NCBI GenBank assembly: GCA_947359465.1
Contig: OX375874.1
Location: 93,094,172-93,158,171, forward strand
From: Metellina segmentata
Taxonomy: Eukaryota > Arthropoda > Arachnida > Araneae > Tetragnathidae
Direction: 5' to 3'
Length of the DNA: 64,000 bases
Shown: one piece after another, positions 44,600 through 57,021 of the stretch
Position numbering within the stretch: the stretch's first letter is position 1
Layout: each line of letters begins with the position of its first letter
Made by a program: the position numbers and the translations under genes
Notes under the pieces: generated by a model
The model's input: the letters and a program-made list of their open reading frames with translations, nothing else
Database searches by the model: none
Told to the model about the DNA's origin: nothing

Positions 44600-45080
44600 A
44601 ATTTTGAATGGGACGTGAGAGTCATGTCATCAAGAACTAGTACCCTATTACCGATCCCCTCCCCTATCAGATCACATGTACCGACTTTGTACGCAGGAGA
44701 CACGTCCGCTTTTATCTTCCTCCGCGACCAGTTTGCTCAAACTACCAAACCGTGAATTTCTGATAACCAACGACTCGTAACAGAAGAGGATCCTGCAAAA
44801 GCCCACCAACTCCTCTCTGTCCTTTTTTCTCCCCTTCTGTTTGACCATCCTTCTGATGCGTCCTCGTGATTCCAGGGAACCAACGGGAATTGTTTGAACT
44901 TTTCCCGGCTTCTCCCTGTTTGTCCACCGCGAAGAGGGGGGGGACAGACATCGAGTAGAGTATCAATTCGATCCCGTTCTCTCCTCCTTCTTACCCCCTC
45001 CAGGAGGGTTGAAGGCGGAAGGAAGTTCAACCGTCCCCTCTCTTAACGGGGATATCCGTGAATAATCACATTCCCGGATT
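44600..45080. other. GC/CT-rich island
   Basis: Pyrimidine-rich blocks (CTGTCCTTTTTTCTCCCCTT, CTCCTCCTTCTTACCCCCTC) with CpGs, unlike neighbouring DNA. Frames are open on minus (44737-45030), but overlapping frames are open too. It may be a regulatory or first-exon island. Confidence 0.35.
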
Positions 45081-45169
45081 GCTCGTGCAAAAACTTTAAT
45101 TCTGAGGGGGGTGAAAACACAGCGACGTTGTAAGGGAAATGTTATGAGACGTTTAAGGGCACTTCAGGG

Positions 45170-46110
45170 AAAGAGGGAGGGGTGGTTCGACACTTGCACT
45201 TCAGTTTTCGGTGGCATATTTGTGTCGTTTGGAGAACGGGTTTTGCGAACTGATACCGTTGTCAGTGGTGTCTGTATGCGCATGAATTTATTTTCGATTG
45301 GCCTTGCTTCTTTTACAAGGGTTAAAGTAATTATAAATAACATGGACACACTCACGTGGATGGAGATAATAATCTTTCAACTCTTTCGTTGGAGGACCAC
45401 AAGGACTGTTAAGAAAAGTTTTTAGGAGAACAAGGACTGTCCTAAAAAGGTAGTGTTGGTTCGACATTTACACTTCAGTTTCAAAGGTATATTTGTGTCG
45501 TTTGGAGAATAGTTTTGGGGAACGGATACAGCTGTCTGTCTGCGCATGAATATATTTTACAATGGTTAAAGTAATTATAAATAACATGGACACACTCACG
45601 TGGACGGAGATAATAATCTTTCAACTCTTTCGTTGGAGGACCACCACAAGGACTGTCCTAAAAAGGTAGTGTTGGTTCGGACATTTACACTTCAGTTTCG
45701 GTGGTATATTTGTGTCGCTTGGAGAACGGCTTTGGAGAACTGATACCGGGGTTGTCTATCTGCGCATGAATGTATTTTCGATTGGCCTTGTTTCTCTTTA
45801 ACAAGGGTTTAAATAATTCTAAACAACATAGACAAGCTCATGATGGAAATAATAATATTTTAACTCACGTAAACCATCCAAAGACTGCCCCAAAAGCGGA
45901 GGGTTGATTCGACACTTGCACTTCAGTTTTCGGTGCCATATTTGTGCCGTTTGGAGAACGTTTGTTTGGGAACTGGTACCATGGTCACAGTGTTTTTTGT
46001 CTACGCATCAATTTATTTTCGATTTGCCTTGCCTCTTTTAGGGTTAAAAATTCTTAATCGACACTCTTATGACGGAAATTTTTTTTAACTCTTTCAGAAT
46101 TAACAAAAAG
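45170..46110. repeat. Tandem repeat, four ~230-270-bp units
   Basis: CACTTCAGTTTTCGGTG (or variants) recurs near 45196, 45466, 45687 and 45917. Each is followed by TATTTGTGTCG(T/C)TTGGAGAA, GCGCATGAAT, ATTTTCGATTGGCCTTG and ATAACATGGACACACTCACG with TCTTTCAACTCTTTCGTTGG. The second unit lacks the CGATTGGCCTTG part. Confidence 0.9.
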
Positions 46111-46739
46111 CTAGATTACAGAATTTTTTTGTTTGAATTATATTCTAAATTCTAAAATGAGTGGAATTTTCAGTGTAAGCAATCTTGACCGAATTCAAAA
46201 GATTTTACTTCCCTTACCAAATGCTCTCGTATGACATTTTTAGGGATTACCTTAAAGTGCAGTTTACCACCATTTTGGCTACATTTAGCGTTTGCTCTAA
46301 TTGGTGTAAAGTAACTGCAATACATAATTTTGGAATCCGTAATTGGAATTTTTTGCAGACGAAGTGCGGAAATCGAAAACAATTTAACTGACGTCACGTT
46401 TGGAATACGTTCTGCACCGATACACTACCCCATCTACATTTACAGGACGCGGGAGCAACTAGCAACTGGGAGGTTGCGATTTCGAATACAGTCAAAAAAA
46501 AGAGGAGGAAACTAAAAAACTTCAAACAATGCTTGATTTGTCTGCAGCAATAACTCTGGAAAATCTGGTAGTAAAGCTAATTATCTGTAGTCTTGGAGCG
46601 GGTTTATTATTGCCTAATAGAGGTAAATACGGTTTATGCTCAAGGTAGGAAACTGTCCTGTAGTAACTAACCTCTGGTGTTAAAACCTATTTCAAACTGC
46701 CACTAGTTCTGGTCAGGGGATTCTTTTCTTGGATCTTCA
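46111..46739. other. Intergenic DNA with a small class B head remnant
   Basis: Near 46452-46495, GCAACTAGCAACTGGGAGGT with TTGCGATTTCGAATAC resembles a class B tRNA-like head without a body. The rest was not recognised. Confidence 0.4.
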
Positions 46740-46929
46740 TTTTGGCATTTTGTCTTGACGAGATATAGCGTCCTCAGCAAAATTGACCAGATCTTGAACG
46801 AGATATCTCGCCGAAACTCTTGGAGGGTTAAGACCGGAGGGCATTAAACAAAAAAACCTTTCTTCTTTCCTTCAAACCCATTAAAAGAAGCCATTATCAA
46901 AACTAAGCCTTTCCCAATCTTTTTGGTAA
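46740..46929. repeat. Satellite-related segment duplicated at 43713-43855
   Basis: TGACGAGATATAGCGTCC, TTGACCAGATCTTGAACGAG and ATATCTCGCCGAAACTCTTGG with AGGGTTAAG are single relatives of the 45-bp array near 62700. The following AAACCCATTAAAAGAAGCC block is shared with 43790-43855. Confidence 0.75.
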
Positions 46930-47273
46930 GGTGAGGTAATTTTAATTAAACGTCGTACCAGAGCAACACAATGGGCTATTGACGATGGTCCATAATTAAT
47001 CCCTAAGGAAAAGATCAGAGGACAACACCACGTAGTTTTGAACCACGTTCAGATGACGAGGCAACACCTGAGCTGCCACCCCACTCTCCAAACTTCCACA
47101 CCAACTCAACACGAGAACTTTCGGCCCCGATAGATTTATGGTGCAGATAACGACAGATTATGAAAGCCTCCTCAGCACCATACGCTTACAAATATCCATG
47201 TACTGATCCGGATTCGAACCAGCAACCTTCCTATCTAGAGGCTAACACCTTAACCACCAGACCGGTTGGTCGG
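46930..47273 (-). repeat. SINE class A, full length
   Basis: From GAGGTAATTTTAATTAAACG to the head ACCAGACCGGTTGGTCGG. It carries a short internal duplication of the ACGACAGATT-type phrase (about 47125-47160). Confidence 0.9.
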
Positions 47274-49909
47274 ACCAATCTTTTTTGGATATTCAATTAA
47301 AGTTGGTCGCAGTAATTTTATAAAAATGTACAGAATAATTGGAATATTTTGCACACTAATTACTTTAATAATATTCTTTATCATAATTTTAAATTGCAAA
47401 TTTTCTATTGGACACGGGTTGGCATCAACCTCTATGTCCCAGATCGCAAATATTCCAGCTTCGCCTCTGATCACTGTCGGAAATGTAACAAATTGTGATT
47501 TAAAGATCTTTTTTCAAACTGCACGGACGACAACATACATTATTTCGTTGCATTTCGCACCCATACACGCCAAACAAATGCATACGATAAAGTTCACGAT
47601 CCCCTTGTCCGTGCGGCTATTCTCAATAGAGAACAATTGAATGACCACAAATGGGAAGGTTCATTGGGTGGGTCAACAATAGCTTCCCTTTCGCAAGCAG
47701 AAGCTTTTAATTCAGGCATTGATTACACTGAAAGGAGTCGATAACAGTGGAACTCGATACCTTGTGTACACAATAGGGAAATTTACTACCACACTCGTCA
47801 AAACGAAACTGCGTAAATGTCGTTCGTAAAAAAATAGGCATTGATGCGGTACATTAAATCTGAGGATGGCTAGAAATTATATGAACTAGCAGATCCGTTC
47901 ATAGCATATGCGCGAAACTTTCTTAATTTTTTATATGTATAGCTGGCCAAGTACAGTTACTTACATTTCATATCGTATTTTAATCTGTGCACGATTAAGT
48001 AGCTGAATTTTGATATTAATTTATCTATTTCGAATAAAATTATTTTATTTAAAATGTTTTCTGTTTTCACCGAGATAGACGATTTCTTCATCTGATTTTC
48101 ATTCTAAGCTCTAAAATCTAATATGTTACAGTCTTTTGCATTCTTTTTCTTTTATTTTATTCCATATTTTATCACTCTTGATTTATTTTTCTCAAATTTA
48201 AGTAGTTCTAAAATGCGCGAAGGTGCTGATATACCTTCTGCAGAACTAGAAATGAATTTTTAAAAAAGGAACATATTGTTAATGAAAACTCTTCATCTAT
48301 TTTCATGTACTGAAGTTCATATCAGTTATTTTTAATTAATGAATACTTTATAAGAAATGTAAAGTCCATTTGTAAAACAAAATCGTAACAAAAGAAACAA
48401 GTGAAAAAAGTGAATGAATGAAAAAATATAATTAAAATTAGAAGAACATTTAAAAAATTCATCTATGTAATAAAGGAGAGTTAATGTGTGTCTGTTTTTC
48501 TGATTACGATACAGATATACACCGTTTGACCAATCCACACTAAATTTGGTACACTTATCCTTTAGAACCAGCGGATAACGTAGGTAGCCCCCATTCTATT
48601 TGTCCTAGGAGACTAAAAACAATTTGAAATCCCCCTAGGAATAACATTGATACATTCGATAATATAAAACGATTGCGGTCCGGAACTCATTTTGTTTTAT
48701 CAGTATTGATGAAAAAGAAACTTTTCTTATAAAACTGTTTTACCAATATTTCTCCAAAGACAATTTTTTCCAAAACAAATAAATTTTAATATTTCACAGG
48801 TATAATTCACAGCTATTTAGGCTTGAACTGTTTTTTTGTTAGTTCCCATAATGTAAATAATTTACGAATTGATTAAAAAATGATATTTGAAGTATTTGTT
48901 TTCACATAACTTACATTTTGTCTTACAAAAATCCTATTGATTACAAAAAGCGTAATTTTGCCATTCGATATCTGGCAACGCCATTTTTGAGCATTTTTAA
49001 GTTTTATAAATTTGTGTTCTTTTTTGTAAATAAATCATTATTGTGTCTTTAGCAATATTCTTCAAACGTCTGTTTTAACGAATCGCTCTACTTAAGAATG
49101 TACAGAGGAAGTCGAAATTCGACCTGCTTGCTCATACCTGTTGTTTTTCTAAATTCTGCACTCTTTCAATTGGAGTTTCGTGTATGTTTATATTTATGTG
49201 TTCCCGTATTTATCATATTGCAGATACATTATTTAGGAGTTAGATTGTAATGAATTATTTTTATTTTCTACAAATTATCACTAGACATGGGTAAATTCTT
49301 GTTGGATATGCATATTTCGACTAAACTTTCCTAAAGTCTGAATACGTAATAGATTGTAGAATTCTGTTTTGTAAAAATAAATAAAATATACAATACAAAA
49401 CCTTTTTTAAGTAAGGTGTGTATCTTCTTATTTTAAAATTACCAGTAAAGTTGAAATAAAATCATTTTAAAATGAGATGGATTACGTTAAATTAAAACGG
49501 GTCGGCCATACATTGTAGTTCAAAGATGTTTCTAAATCGACTTCTGAAGTAGTCACCTTAGGAAAAACTTGTGTAGCGTGTATTAGGAGTGCGATGAATA
49601 TAAAATGGATTACATGGATAGATACGTCATGTATATAAATTTGCGTCCGGTGTAAATTGTAAACGCAATGAAAAAGCTAAGACGCTGTTAAAAAAATAAT
49701 TTTTCATGCACTTTAATGATGCTTTCATTTTTCTATGAAAGAGGACTGATGAGTCTGATCACTTTTCAATCAAAATTAATCAATACAACCCTAGATGAAT
49801 TTGCTAGTTGATGGCTAAAAGGTATAGTTTTAAAAATTACAAATAGGGTGAAGGCCAGCATTACTTTAGTCATCCTTCCTCCCTGACCCTGCTATAAGTG
49901 CATGTAAGC
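47274..49909. other. AT-rich intergenic DNA
   Basis: No gene was recognised. The 124-codon plus frame at 47266-47640 has a hydrophobic stretch (ITLIIFFIIILNC) but begins inside the SINE head, so it is not credible. 49575-49760 is a diverged copy of 42300-42560. Confidence 0.45.
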
Positions 49910-50341
49910 AAATATATCGTTGCTTGATATATACTCGTATAGTATTATATTTGAACAGAGAAACCAGATCAGATTTTTATTATCTAAGGAAGGATGGCTA
50001 TCCTCCTTTGAGGTCTATAGCAGTAACATTTATATCGAGATTTTTTATTTGCTCTACAGTATAAAAGACGAGAAAGTAAAAGGGGAGAAGGTTCTATTTA
50101 TTTCAGCTCCTGTACATCTAGTTAGACAAGAAAGTGTTCGTACCATGCTGATAGAAATGTTAGTGCGATGGTTTTTTCCCTCACTTCGAAGGATTGTGAA
50201 ATGTCTTTTGGTTTTAAACAAAAGTAATTTTTAGCACATTAATTGTCATAAAAATGTAATACATTTTCTTCCGTTATCAAAATATAGTTCATGGTAAAAT
50301 TTTAAAATAAACGAAACATTTGATAAATGGGACACAAGGAA
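49910..50341. other. Intergenic DNA, nothing recognised
   Basis: A 104-codon frame (49920-50234) has no family resemblance and no support from context. Confidence 0.4.
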
Positions 50342-50393
50342 TGCAGTGTGCGTGTTCTTTCTTCCCAAGCATGGAAAGAACACGCACACTGCA
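50342..50393. other. Perfect 20-bp hairpin
   Basis: TGCAGTGTGCGTGTTCTTTC (50342-50361) is the exact reverse complement of 50374-50393 across a 12-nt loop. It lies in otherwise unremarkable AT-rich DNA and is much more GC-rich than its surroundings. It could be a small-RNA precursor, a foldback relic or a cruciform site. Confidence 0.8.
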
Positions 50394-51179
50394 GTAAGAA
50401 CAACGTCTTGTATATCATTTGAGGCAAATGATTGTAATGACTTTGCGGAAATGAATAAAAGAGAGCTACAACTCAATAAAGAAATATTATATGTCAGAAA
50501 AACTAGCATGGATTTTATCTTAAGTTCCAAGCACAGCAGATGGAAGACAATGGGCTGTCTTGAAGGTGCAGTTTGGTAGATAATAAGCAAGGACCAACTG
50601 CGAATATGAGTTGGATTGAGAGGGGATGATGTTTGGTATACCTATATTAGGCACTATTAACCTATTGGATACAGAATTCAATAAATTGGTCGGCATTAAC
50701 AGAGTGACTCAGTGACAAACAAGTAGCCAGTGTATAATTATGACGATAGAATACAAGTGAAATTGCGCATTAGAAATAGAAACTTATGTCCGTCAGGATT
50801 TGCTTAAAAAATAAACTTTGTTATCAACATCACATGTACTTGATTTAGTCGATTAATTGCCAAGTTTTTCCAACAGTCCAACAGGGAATGCCGTGTTTCT
50901 TTGCTTTTATGGAAACTACGCCAATGATCTTCAGACTGCTAAACAAAATGTAATCTATGAAAAACGCTCCACCATACCAGATAGGATAGAAAAGAGTACT
51001 CGAATGTCAAAATTCCTCTGAGCAAGTAATATCGTGAAGGCACGATGTGTAATAACGATATCTGGAAAACACACGACCCTCGGTAAGATTTTTCCACCTC
51101 AGGATTGAGATTTTTGAGAAAATAGGAGGTCCTGTATAACCTATACAAGAGTTATCCTACTGTTTGCGTTCACTGAAGG
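50394..51179. other. Intergenic DNA, nothing recognised
   Basis: No supported feature was found. Short frames on both strands are unfamiliar. Confidence 0.4.
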
Positions 51180-52030
51180 CTGCAAAGAGGAGAAAAGTAA
51201 CACCCAAACTAGGTCGTGGTTCAGAAGAGATATGTGATCTTTACTGATGAGTTCAAATTTAGTTTATATATCCTCTCACTGACACTCTGTTTTGTGACAG
51301 CATAGATACCAGTTTTCATCAAACTAAGTTGCTCCAGCTGTCAAATTTGGTTGAGGCTCAATACACGTGCGAAGCTTTTTCGTGCAAAAGTTGCTGGTAA
51401 GTAGTTTAATTTACATCGCCCTGTAAAGTAACGGGCTATTGGCGACGGTCCGAGATCTATCCTGGAGGGGAAAGATCCGAAGACAACACCTCGTAATTTT
51501 GAACCATGGTTCAGATGACGAGGTCAAGAAGTAAGCTGGCACTCCACTCTCCGAAATGCAACACAACACCGAAGTGAGGATATTGGGGATATTTGAGGAT
51601 ATTGAGGTAACGATAGATTTAACTGTAATGACGGTCTTGGATTGGATGGAGTTTCCAACTTGCAACTCTTCGGTTGCAAATCTACCAATTGGTTAACCAA
51701 GTAACCAAAGAATTCCAAAAAGCTAACAAATATATATATTTTTTTACTAAAGAATATATGGAGGCTCTGGGAAAAAATCCCTCGTGTTTGATGCCGCTGG
51801 TTATTGTGAATTGAAGCTATGAGCTTTGACATTCTGGATGATTCGGTACTACCAACAATGCGGTAATGTTATGGAACGGGTCGTTGTCCCTTCCAATATG
51901 CGATAGAGTTCCCTGTCACGAGATTTCATGGTGAGCGGTTCCTAGTTCGTATATTAATTTAATTGAACACCGATGAGATGAACTAGTGCGACGGATATCA
52001 AACAGCCCACAATGACTATCCATTATCTTT
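51180..52030 (+). pseudogene. Old Tc1-type transposase remnant split by a SINE
   Basis: A plus-strand piece near 51222-51265 reads VIFTDEFKFSL, like the first-Asp region (FSDESRFSL). Another near 51820-51870 reads SFDILDDSVLPTMR, followed by CYGTGRCPFQ, like [15 protein letters not shown] and the second-Asp region. Between them lies a class B SINE (51425-51705). Many stops show great age. No terminal repeats were identified. Confidence 0.45.
51425..51705 (-). repeat. SINE class B
   Basis: GTAACGGGCTATTGGCGACG, CACCTCGTAATTTTGAACCA and GCTGGCACTCCACTCTCCG are body. The head on plus reads CAACTCTTCGGTTGCAAATC with CCAATTGGTTAACC. A GGATATT phrase is locally duplicated. Confidence 0.85.
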
Positions 52031-52965
52031 CTTACGGACGCTTTTCAATATGAAAGTATCATCATTTCCGATTTAAACTAGCGTAACTTCGTTAAGAATA
52101 TTAATCGTTATGTTAACGTTGCCATACAAGCAAAACTGGAACGATCAATTAATAATTTCAATAAAAACGCTTTACACTTCTACAAAACCGTTTTGTCCGA
52201 ATGCTTTTGACAATATATTATGTAGAGATACCCAAGCATACCCAAGATTCATACTCTTTTGACAACTGAATCTAAAAAATTCCCAAGTATGCTTAACTTT
52301 TGAATACCGGGTATATGTGTAGGTTTTCGTAAACCTTTTGACAATGATCAAATATTAATTAGCATGCAGATGGTTAGCTGTATCGGAATTCGAAATAATA
52401 CGATTTCTCAGAAAGTAACTTTTTTTTGTTTCCCTAATTAGCTAAATTAATAAAAATATTTCAATCATTACTTCTTTGAATATATATGTACCCTTACAGG
52501 ACCCTTGCAGTCGAATTCTATTAATAAGATCGAAATACTGTCCTTGGTATTCTAGACAGAGCATCAAGCATTCATTAATTTTAGGATGCAATTAAAGTTA
52601 TTTCGACATGGGAATTCTGTATGAAGAGGTCTGAGGTTTCTGGGTTCAGTTTGTGGGTGCGCTAATATTTGAATCAATAAAGAAGTTAAGAGTCATCAAA
52701 AAAACTTTTTTTTAACGTAGCATGCATTTCTGCTAACATTTTCGATTTTATTCATTCCGGGTTGTATATTTCCACAGTTAAAATTAAAAATTATAGTACC
52801 AAAATATTTCTTTAAATGACAATAAATTTATTTTTAGATATGTCGTTAGAATATATTGTATTAGAGAAAGTTTTGAACAGTTTTACTTGGGTTATAAGTT
52901 GTTTATTATCTAGCCAGGCTCAGAAGACAATCGTCACGGGATTCTGAATGAGTCTATTTAACCTG
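52031..52965. other. AT-rich intergenic DNA
   Basis: Nothing was recognised. Confidence 0.5.
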
Positions 52966-53532
52966 CACTACCCTACAATAATGAACCACACAGAAAGATG
53001 TGATAGTATAAGGGAATAATGCATGGTTTAATAGAGTGGTGGTCCCTTACGTGCTGCAATTACACTAGCAACCCTTCTGGGCATACTTTCAACAAGGTTT
53101 TGATACACAGCTATGGGTATTTGTGTCCATTCCTGCTGAAAGAACGTCGCCAGCTCGGCTGTAGATTTCGGACGTGGTTCCCTGGTCCGTAACCGTCGCT
53201 CTAACGCGTTCCACATATGTTCTATGGGGTTTAGGTCGGGACTCTGAGCAGGCCAGGAGGGCGTTTTACATCCATATCTCGATACCACTGCTTGACAGAG
53301 GCTGCAACATGACATGGAGCGTTGTCGTCCTGGAAGTAATATTTGTCCATTCCATAAAATTGCCAGAGCGTAGGAAGAACCTGATTGTCCAAAATGTCCA
53401 TGTAGGTGTCGGCGTTCAATTGACCATTAACAACATGCAAAGGTCCCAAGCCATACCACGAAAAACAACCCAAACAAGTAGTCGGATTTTATACAAATCC
53501 GCTGGCGTCCTGTCCATTATTGTCGGGTAATG
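52966..53532 (-). mobile_element. 568-bp Tc1 deletion derivative, copy 3
   Basis: Ends CACTACCCTACAATAATG and CATTATTGTCGGGTAATG, followed by TA (53533-53534). The internal junction is the same as in copies 1 and 2. This copy keeps the longest readable transposase frame of the three. Confidence 0.9.
53028..53473 (-). pseudogene. Tc1 transposase C-terminal half
   Basis: Two overlapping minus frames give [13 protein letters not shown] sequence as [20 protein letters not shown], then [20 protein letters not shown], and in the next frame [20 protein letters not shown], running to LVESMPRRVASVIAARKG. The spacing from the Asp of DNAPCH to the Glu of IEHM is 34, so the parent was DD34E. The N-terminal HTH and first Asp are absent and one frameshift lies near KRP, so the product could not transpose by itself. 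Confidence 0.82.
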
Positions 53533-53533
53533 T

Positions 53534-54399
53534 ATGCGTATATTATATAGATTTATAACAGATATAAATATATCTTTTTACCACCACGCCAAAAGCACGA
53601 GTATGCAAAATTAACGTTTCTACGAAAACGCGTTCAACGTTTTGATGCTTCGGGAAACATCAATATCACTCAAAGGTTGTTTTCCTGTGAAAATCGGCAT
53701 TTCCACTAAGAATCAGAATGATTCGTGACTTTGTCACAGTATAAAACATGAAAAGGTGGCTCAAAAATGTAGTTAGGTGAAAATCGGCAAAAAAAATACA
53801 GATTTGTGACGTTGGCGTGGTAGTAACGATATTTGAACCCGTATGAACCTTTTATCATATTCGTAAATGAAAAGAAATTTCACTACGCTTAAAATTTGAG
53901 TGCAAGTTCTTGGAAATTTTTTATCATGATGATTTGAACTTTCTTGGCGCAATTAAATTCCTTGATTACAGGCGCAAGAACATATTCATTTCATTGATAT
54001 CATTACCCAGCATCCCTACCCAAATTCGAAACACACTGGAGGTGGAACTAATCGAAAGAACTTCAAGCATTTCCATCGGGTAGCAGCCCATACCTTAATC
54101 ACAGACATGCTTTATATTCAGTCGACCCACTAATTCCGTACTTGTCTCACCCCCCTTAAATTATTACTGATCCATAAGACGTACGAACGTATAAATTAAG
54201 ATGTGTACTCGTCGTAACATTTAATACACACACTGCTCTTTTAAATCGGCTCTTATGGTATCCTGAAAGTAATGGCCTACTTCGTATTTTTTAAGTAAAG
54301 AAAATTGCATATTTGTCTAAGATTTCTCACCCGATGAGCTTTAATATACCCTCCGATAGATAGAGCTGTTTATATATTTTTTCATTTACATATTCTATA
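53534..54399. other. AT-rich intergenic DNA
   Basis: Nothing was recognised. Confidence 0.5.
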
Positions 54400-54401
54400 T
54401 A

Positions 54402-54963
54402 GACAAAAGTATTAGGACAGTGCATGAAACTTCATGCACTTCAGAAAAATGGCTTTATTATTCTATCTAGAAAGGAGTACGCCCTCCCTTTTGCTTGTAT
54501 TACAGCTGCAACATGTTGACGCATACTTTCCACAAGTTCTCTGTAATTAAGGGCAGAAATAGCTCACCCTGTCTCTAGCAAGGATGTAAGAAGATATTGT
54601 TGTGAAGATGGGCGTGCGTGGCGGTCTCGTACTAGTCGCTCCAATTTGCCCCACAAGTGCTCGATTGGATTGAAATCGTGGCTCTGAACAAGTCAGTCAA
54701 GCATTCACCTCATTTTCTGGAAACCAGTCGTGCACACGTTTTGCAGTATGCCATGGAGCTCGATCCTGTTGGAAGAAACAACCATCATCGCCATAGTATT
54801 GCCATAGTGTAGGCAAGACCGAATAATCCAGAACGTCGAGGTACACGTCAGCGTTCATGGTACCAGGTACATAAAGCAATGGGCCAAGTGTCCTAACCAG
54901 GTAAAACAACCCCACTTTAAGTATAGATCCTCCTCCGAATTTCTGAAGCGTCAAATACTTTTG
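54402..54963 (-). mobile_element. Second short Tc1 derivative, ~560 bp
   Basis: The ends GACAAAAGTATTAGGACAG and CGTCAAATACTTTTGTC are inverted and lie next to TA. The size and architecture (terminal repeats plus the C-terminal half of the transposase) parallel the 568-bp family, but the sequence is a different lineage. Confidence 0.8.
54470..54954 (-). pseudogene. Tc1 transposase C-terminal half, second lineage
   Basis: Minus-strand FGGGSILKVGLFYLVRTLGP leads to MNADVYLDVLDYSVLPTLWQ, then FFQQDRAPWHTAKRVHDWF (QDRAP in place of QDNAP). In the next frame HDFNPIEHLWGKLERLVRDR follows, running to LVESMRQHVAAVIQAK. A frameshift near NEVNA and a stop before ISALNYRELVE break it. The N-terminal half is missing. 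Confidence 0.8.
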
Positions 54964-56635
54964 TCCATATGGTGCATATAGCTCTGTCCGAATTTCTAAG
55001 CAAAACTTTTTAGTCCTTCCCAGTTATAGAAAAACTCCAGTTGAAAATCAATCAACGTTACGGAAATCATTTGTACGTACATTATCTATAACTACTTTCT
55101 TTGCTAATTTGCTCTTTTTCTAGTACTTTCTTCCAGTATCGTCGTCCTAGAGTCTCAAAGGAAGGCTTCAGTTGTCGAGTTTTGTTTCCTGACAGGGCGT
55201 GATAGTCTGCATGCAAACTTATTTTTTATTATAATATTAATATTGTATATTGTTGACTTGCATTATTATTGTAATATTGTTTACTCTCCTGGAGGTATTT
55301 TATGTAATAGTAGACAACCTTTGACGGCTCAACACTTAGGCACGTGAACTGCACTTAAGAATTTTAGTAATAGAGTACATATAAATTAGGAAGCTAGACG
55401 TAAAGTCAAGTGCCTGCTAATTGTTTCATTCGCTTTCTTTGCGATTAGAGTATTTATACAGAGACCAAGAATACGATGGGGCACAGACTATAAACTCAAC
55501 AAAATTGCTTTAATTGCTTGTTTTTCAGATGGTATGTGTGTAATTTTCTTTAAATAATTCATCAATTATAAATCCATCTGAATTTTTTTCTTGTTATCAC
55601 ATTTCTTGGGATATTACTACCTCTTCCTATTCAAAAGAGAAAAACTATAAATTCCAACGGCCAATTTAATAATTATATAAGTTCTTCAATTTAATTTTCC
55701 TGAATTATGCGATTTAAAGTCATGTTGGCAATCAGGAAAGTAAAATTTGATATAAAGCACTTTTATGTACTTTTTAAATGCTTTACAAGATGTTTATAAG
55801 GGGTGTGTTAAGGTTCACCTCCATTTTTATTATCTTTTTTCCATACTTTTAAACACAATCTTTAGATTGACGATTACGGAAAGCTTGGTGAAATTATATA
55901 GCATGGAAAAATTGACATCTTTTTGGTTTTCGTATATCCTACACACCATTATGTGAACATCGATATCGATATAACTTGAAGAATTCCGTATTTTCACTTT
56001 GTGAACTTCAATTAACATTATATGTAACTCTTAGCGTGCATATACTCCTAGCATGTCTTTTAATCAAACTCTTGTAGATTTTATCCGTTTGAAGCGTCTG
56101 CATTCTAAATGCTACTATATTAATTCTGGGCAATAGGCCTTTGTATCACTACTTGCTACAAAAAGTAATAAAAACGCATTGTCTTCACTTTCAAGTTGTT
56201 TTGTAAATTGCAAAGTAGATAACCTGTACTTTGCCGCTCTTGCAAAGATGCCACAGCATCTTTGGAAACCACCGAGAACACAATATGTATGTGTGTGTGT
56301 CAGAAGTTTTCTCAAAGGATTTCTATAAGTAATGATTTCTAAAGTTCAAGGAAAGATCCTTTGCGTGATCTATAATTTTGAAACTTCGATTCCTCCATGA
56401 TTGAATCCTTCTCTTCCAAAACTTCAGATTTAGAGAGGGTCCATCGATCCGTATTTCATGAAAATTCTCGCTTCTGTATTAATTGGGATTAACATTTCTG
56501 GTATAACAAAATTTTACCACATAAACACCGGATTAAAGTCTGAGGAATCATTCAGTTGATATCAATAGGCTACTTATGAAAAGAGTTTCAAGGCATGATT
56601 AATGAATGAGGTAACAGAATTGCACAGATGTGAGT
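54964..56635. other. AT-rich intergenic DNA
   Basis: Nothing was recognised apart from a short (TG) run near 56288-56300. Confidence 0.5.
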
Positions 56636-56750
56636 TAGGGATTTGACATCGGCAGTAAAATATCGATGTTAAACAACATGGGCTCCAATAAATAGATGGT
56701 AAATACATCAATGTTTTTTATAAAACATCGACATCGATGTCGCATTCCTA
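56636..56750. mobile_element. Short MITE rich in ATCGATGT
   Basis: The ends TAGGGATTTGACATCG and CGATGTCGCATTCCTA are inverted with two mismatches. The interior repeats ATCGATG and its complement several times. It is only about 115 bp. Confidence 0.65.
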
Positions 56751-56829
56751 CTTTTCAGACTCTTCATCTTTGGCCACTTTGTTCTAAAAGTATGTTCAGT
56801 TTACTGATTATAAAAATTTACACTACTTG

Positions 56830-56849
56830 TTTTTTTTTTTTTTTTTTTT
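56830..56849. repeat. Poly-T tract
   Basis: A run of 20 T between the two ATCGATGT elements. Confidence 0.95.
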
Positions 56850-56909
56850 ATAACGGTACTTTTATCACTTAAAAGTAAAACATAGACAGTGAAAAAAATA
56901 GACAAATAT

Positions 56910-57021
56910 AAAAATCGATGTTAAAAAAACATCGCCTCCAATACATCGATGGTAGATATATCGATGTTTTTTTATAAAGCATCGATGTTTTGCAAACATC
57001 GACATCGATGTCGCATTTCTA
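56910..57021. mobile_element. Second ATCGATGT MITE copy
   Basis: AAATCGATGTTAAAAAAACA, CTCCAATACATCGATGGTAG and CGACATCGATGTCGCATTTC parallel the copy at 56636-56750 in order. The left terminus is eroded or truncated. Confidence 0.65.

Noticed and set aside
47266..47640. 124-codon ORF with a hydrophobic segment
   Set aside because: It begins inside the SINE head and has no recognisable domain. AT-rich composition explains the hydrophobic residues.
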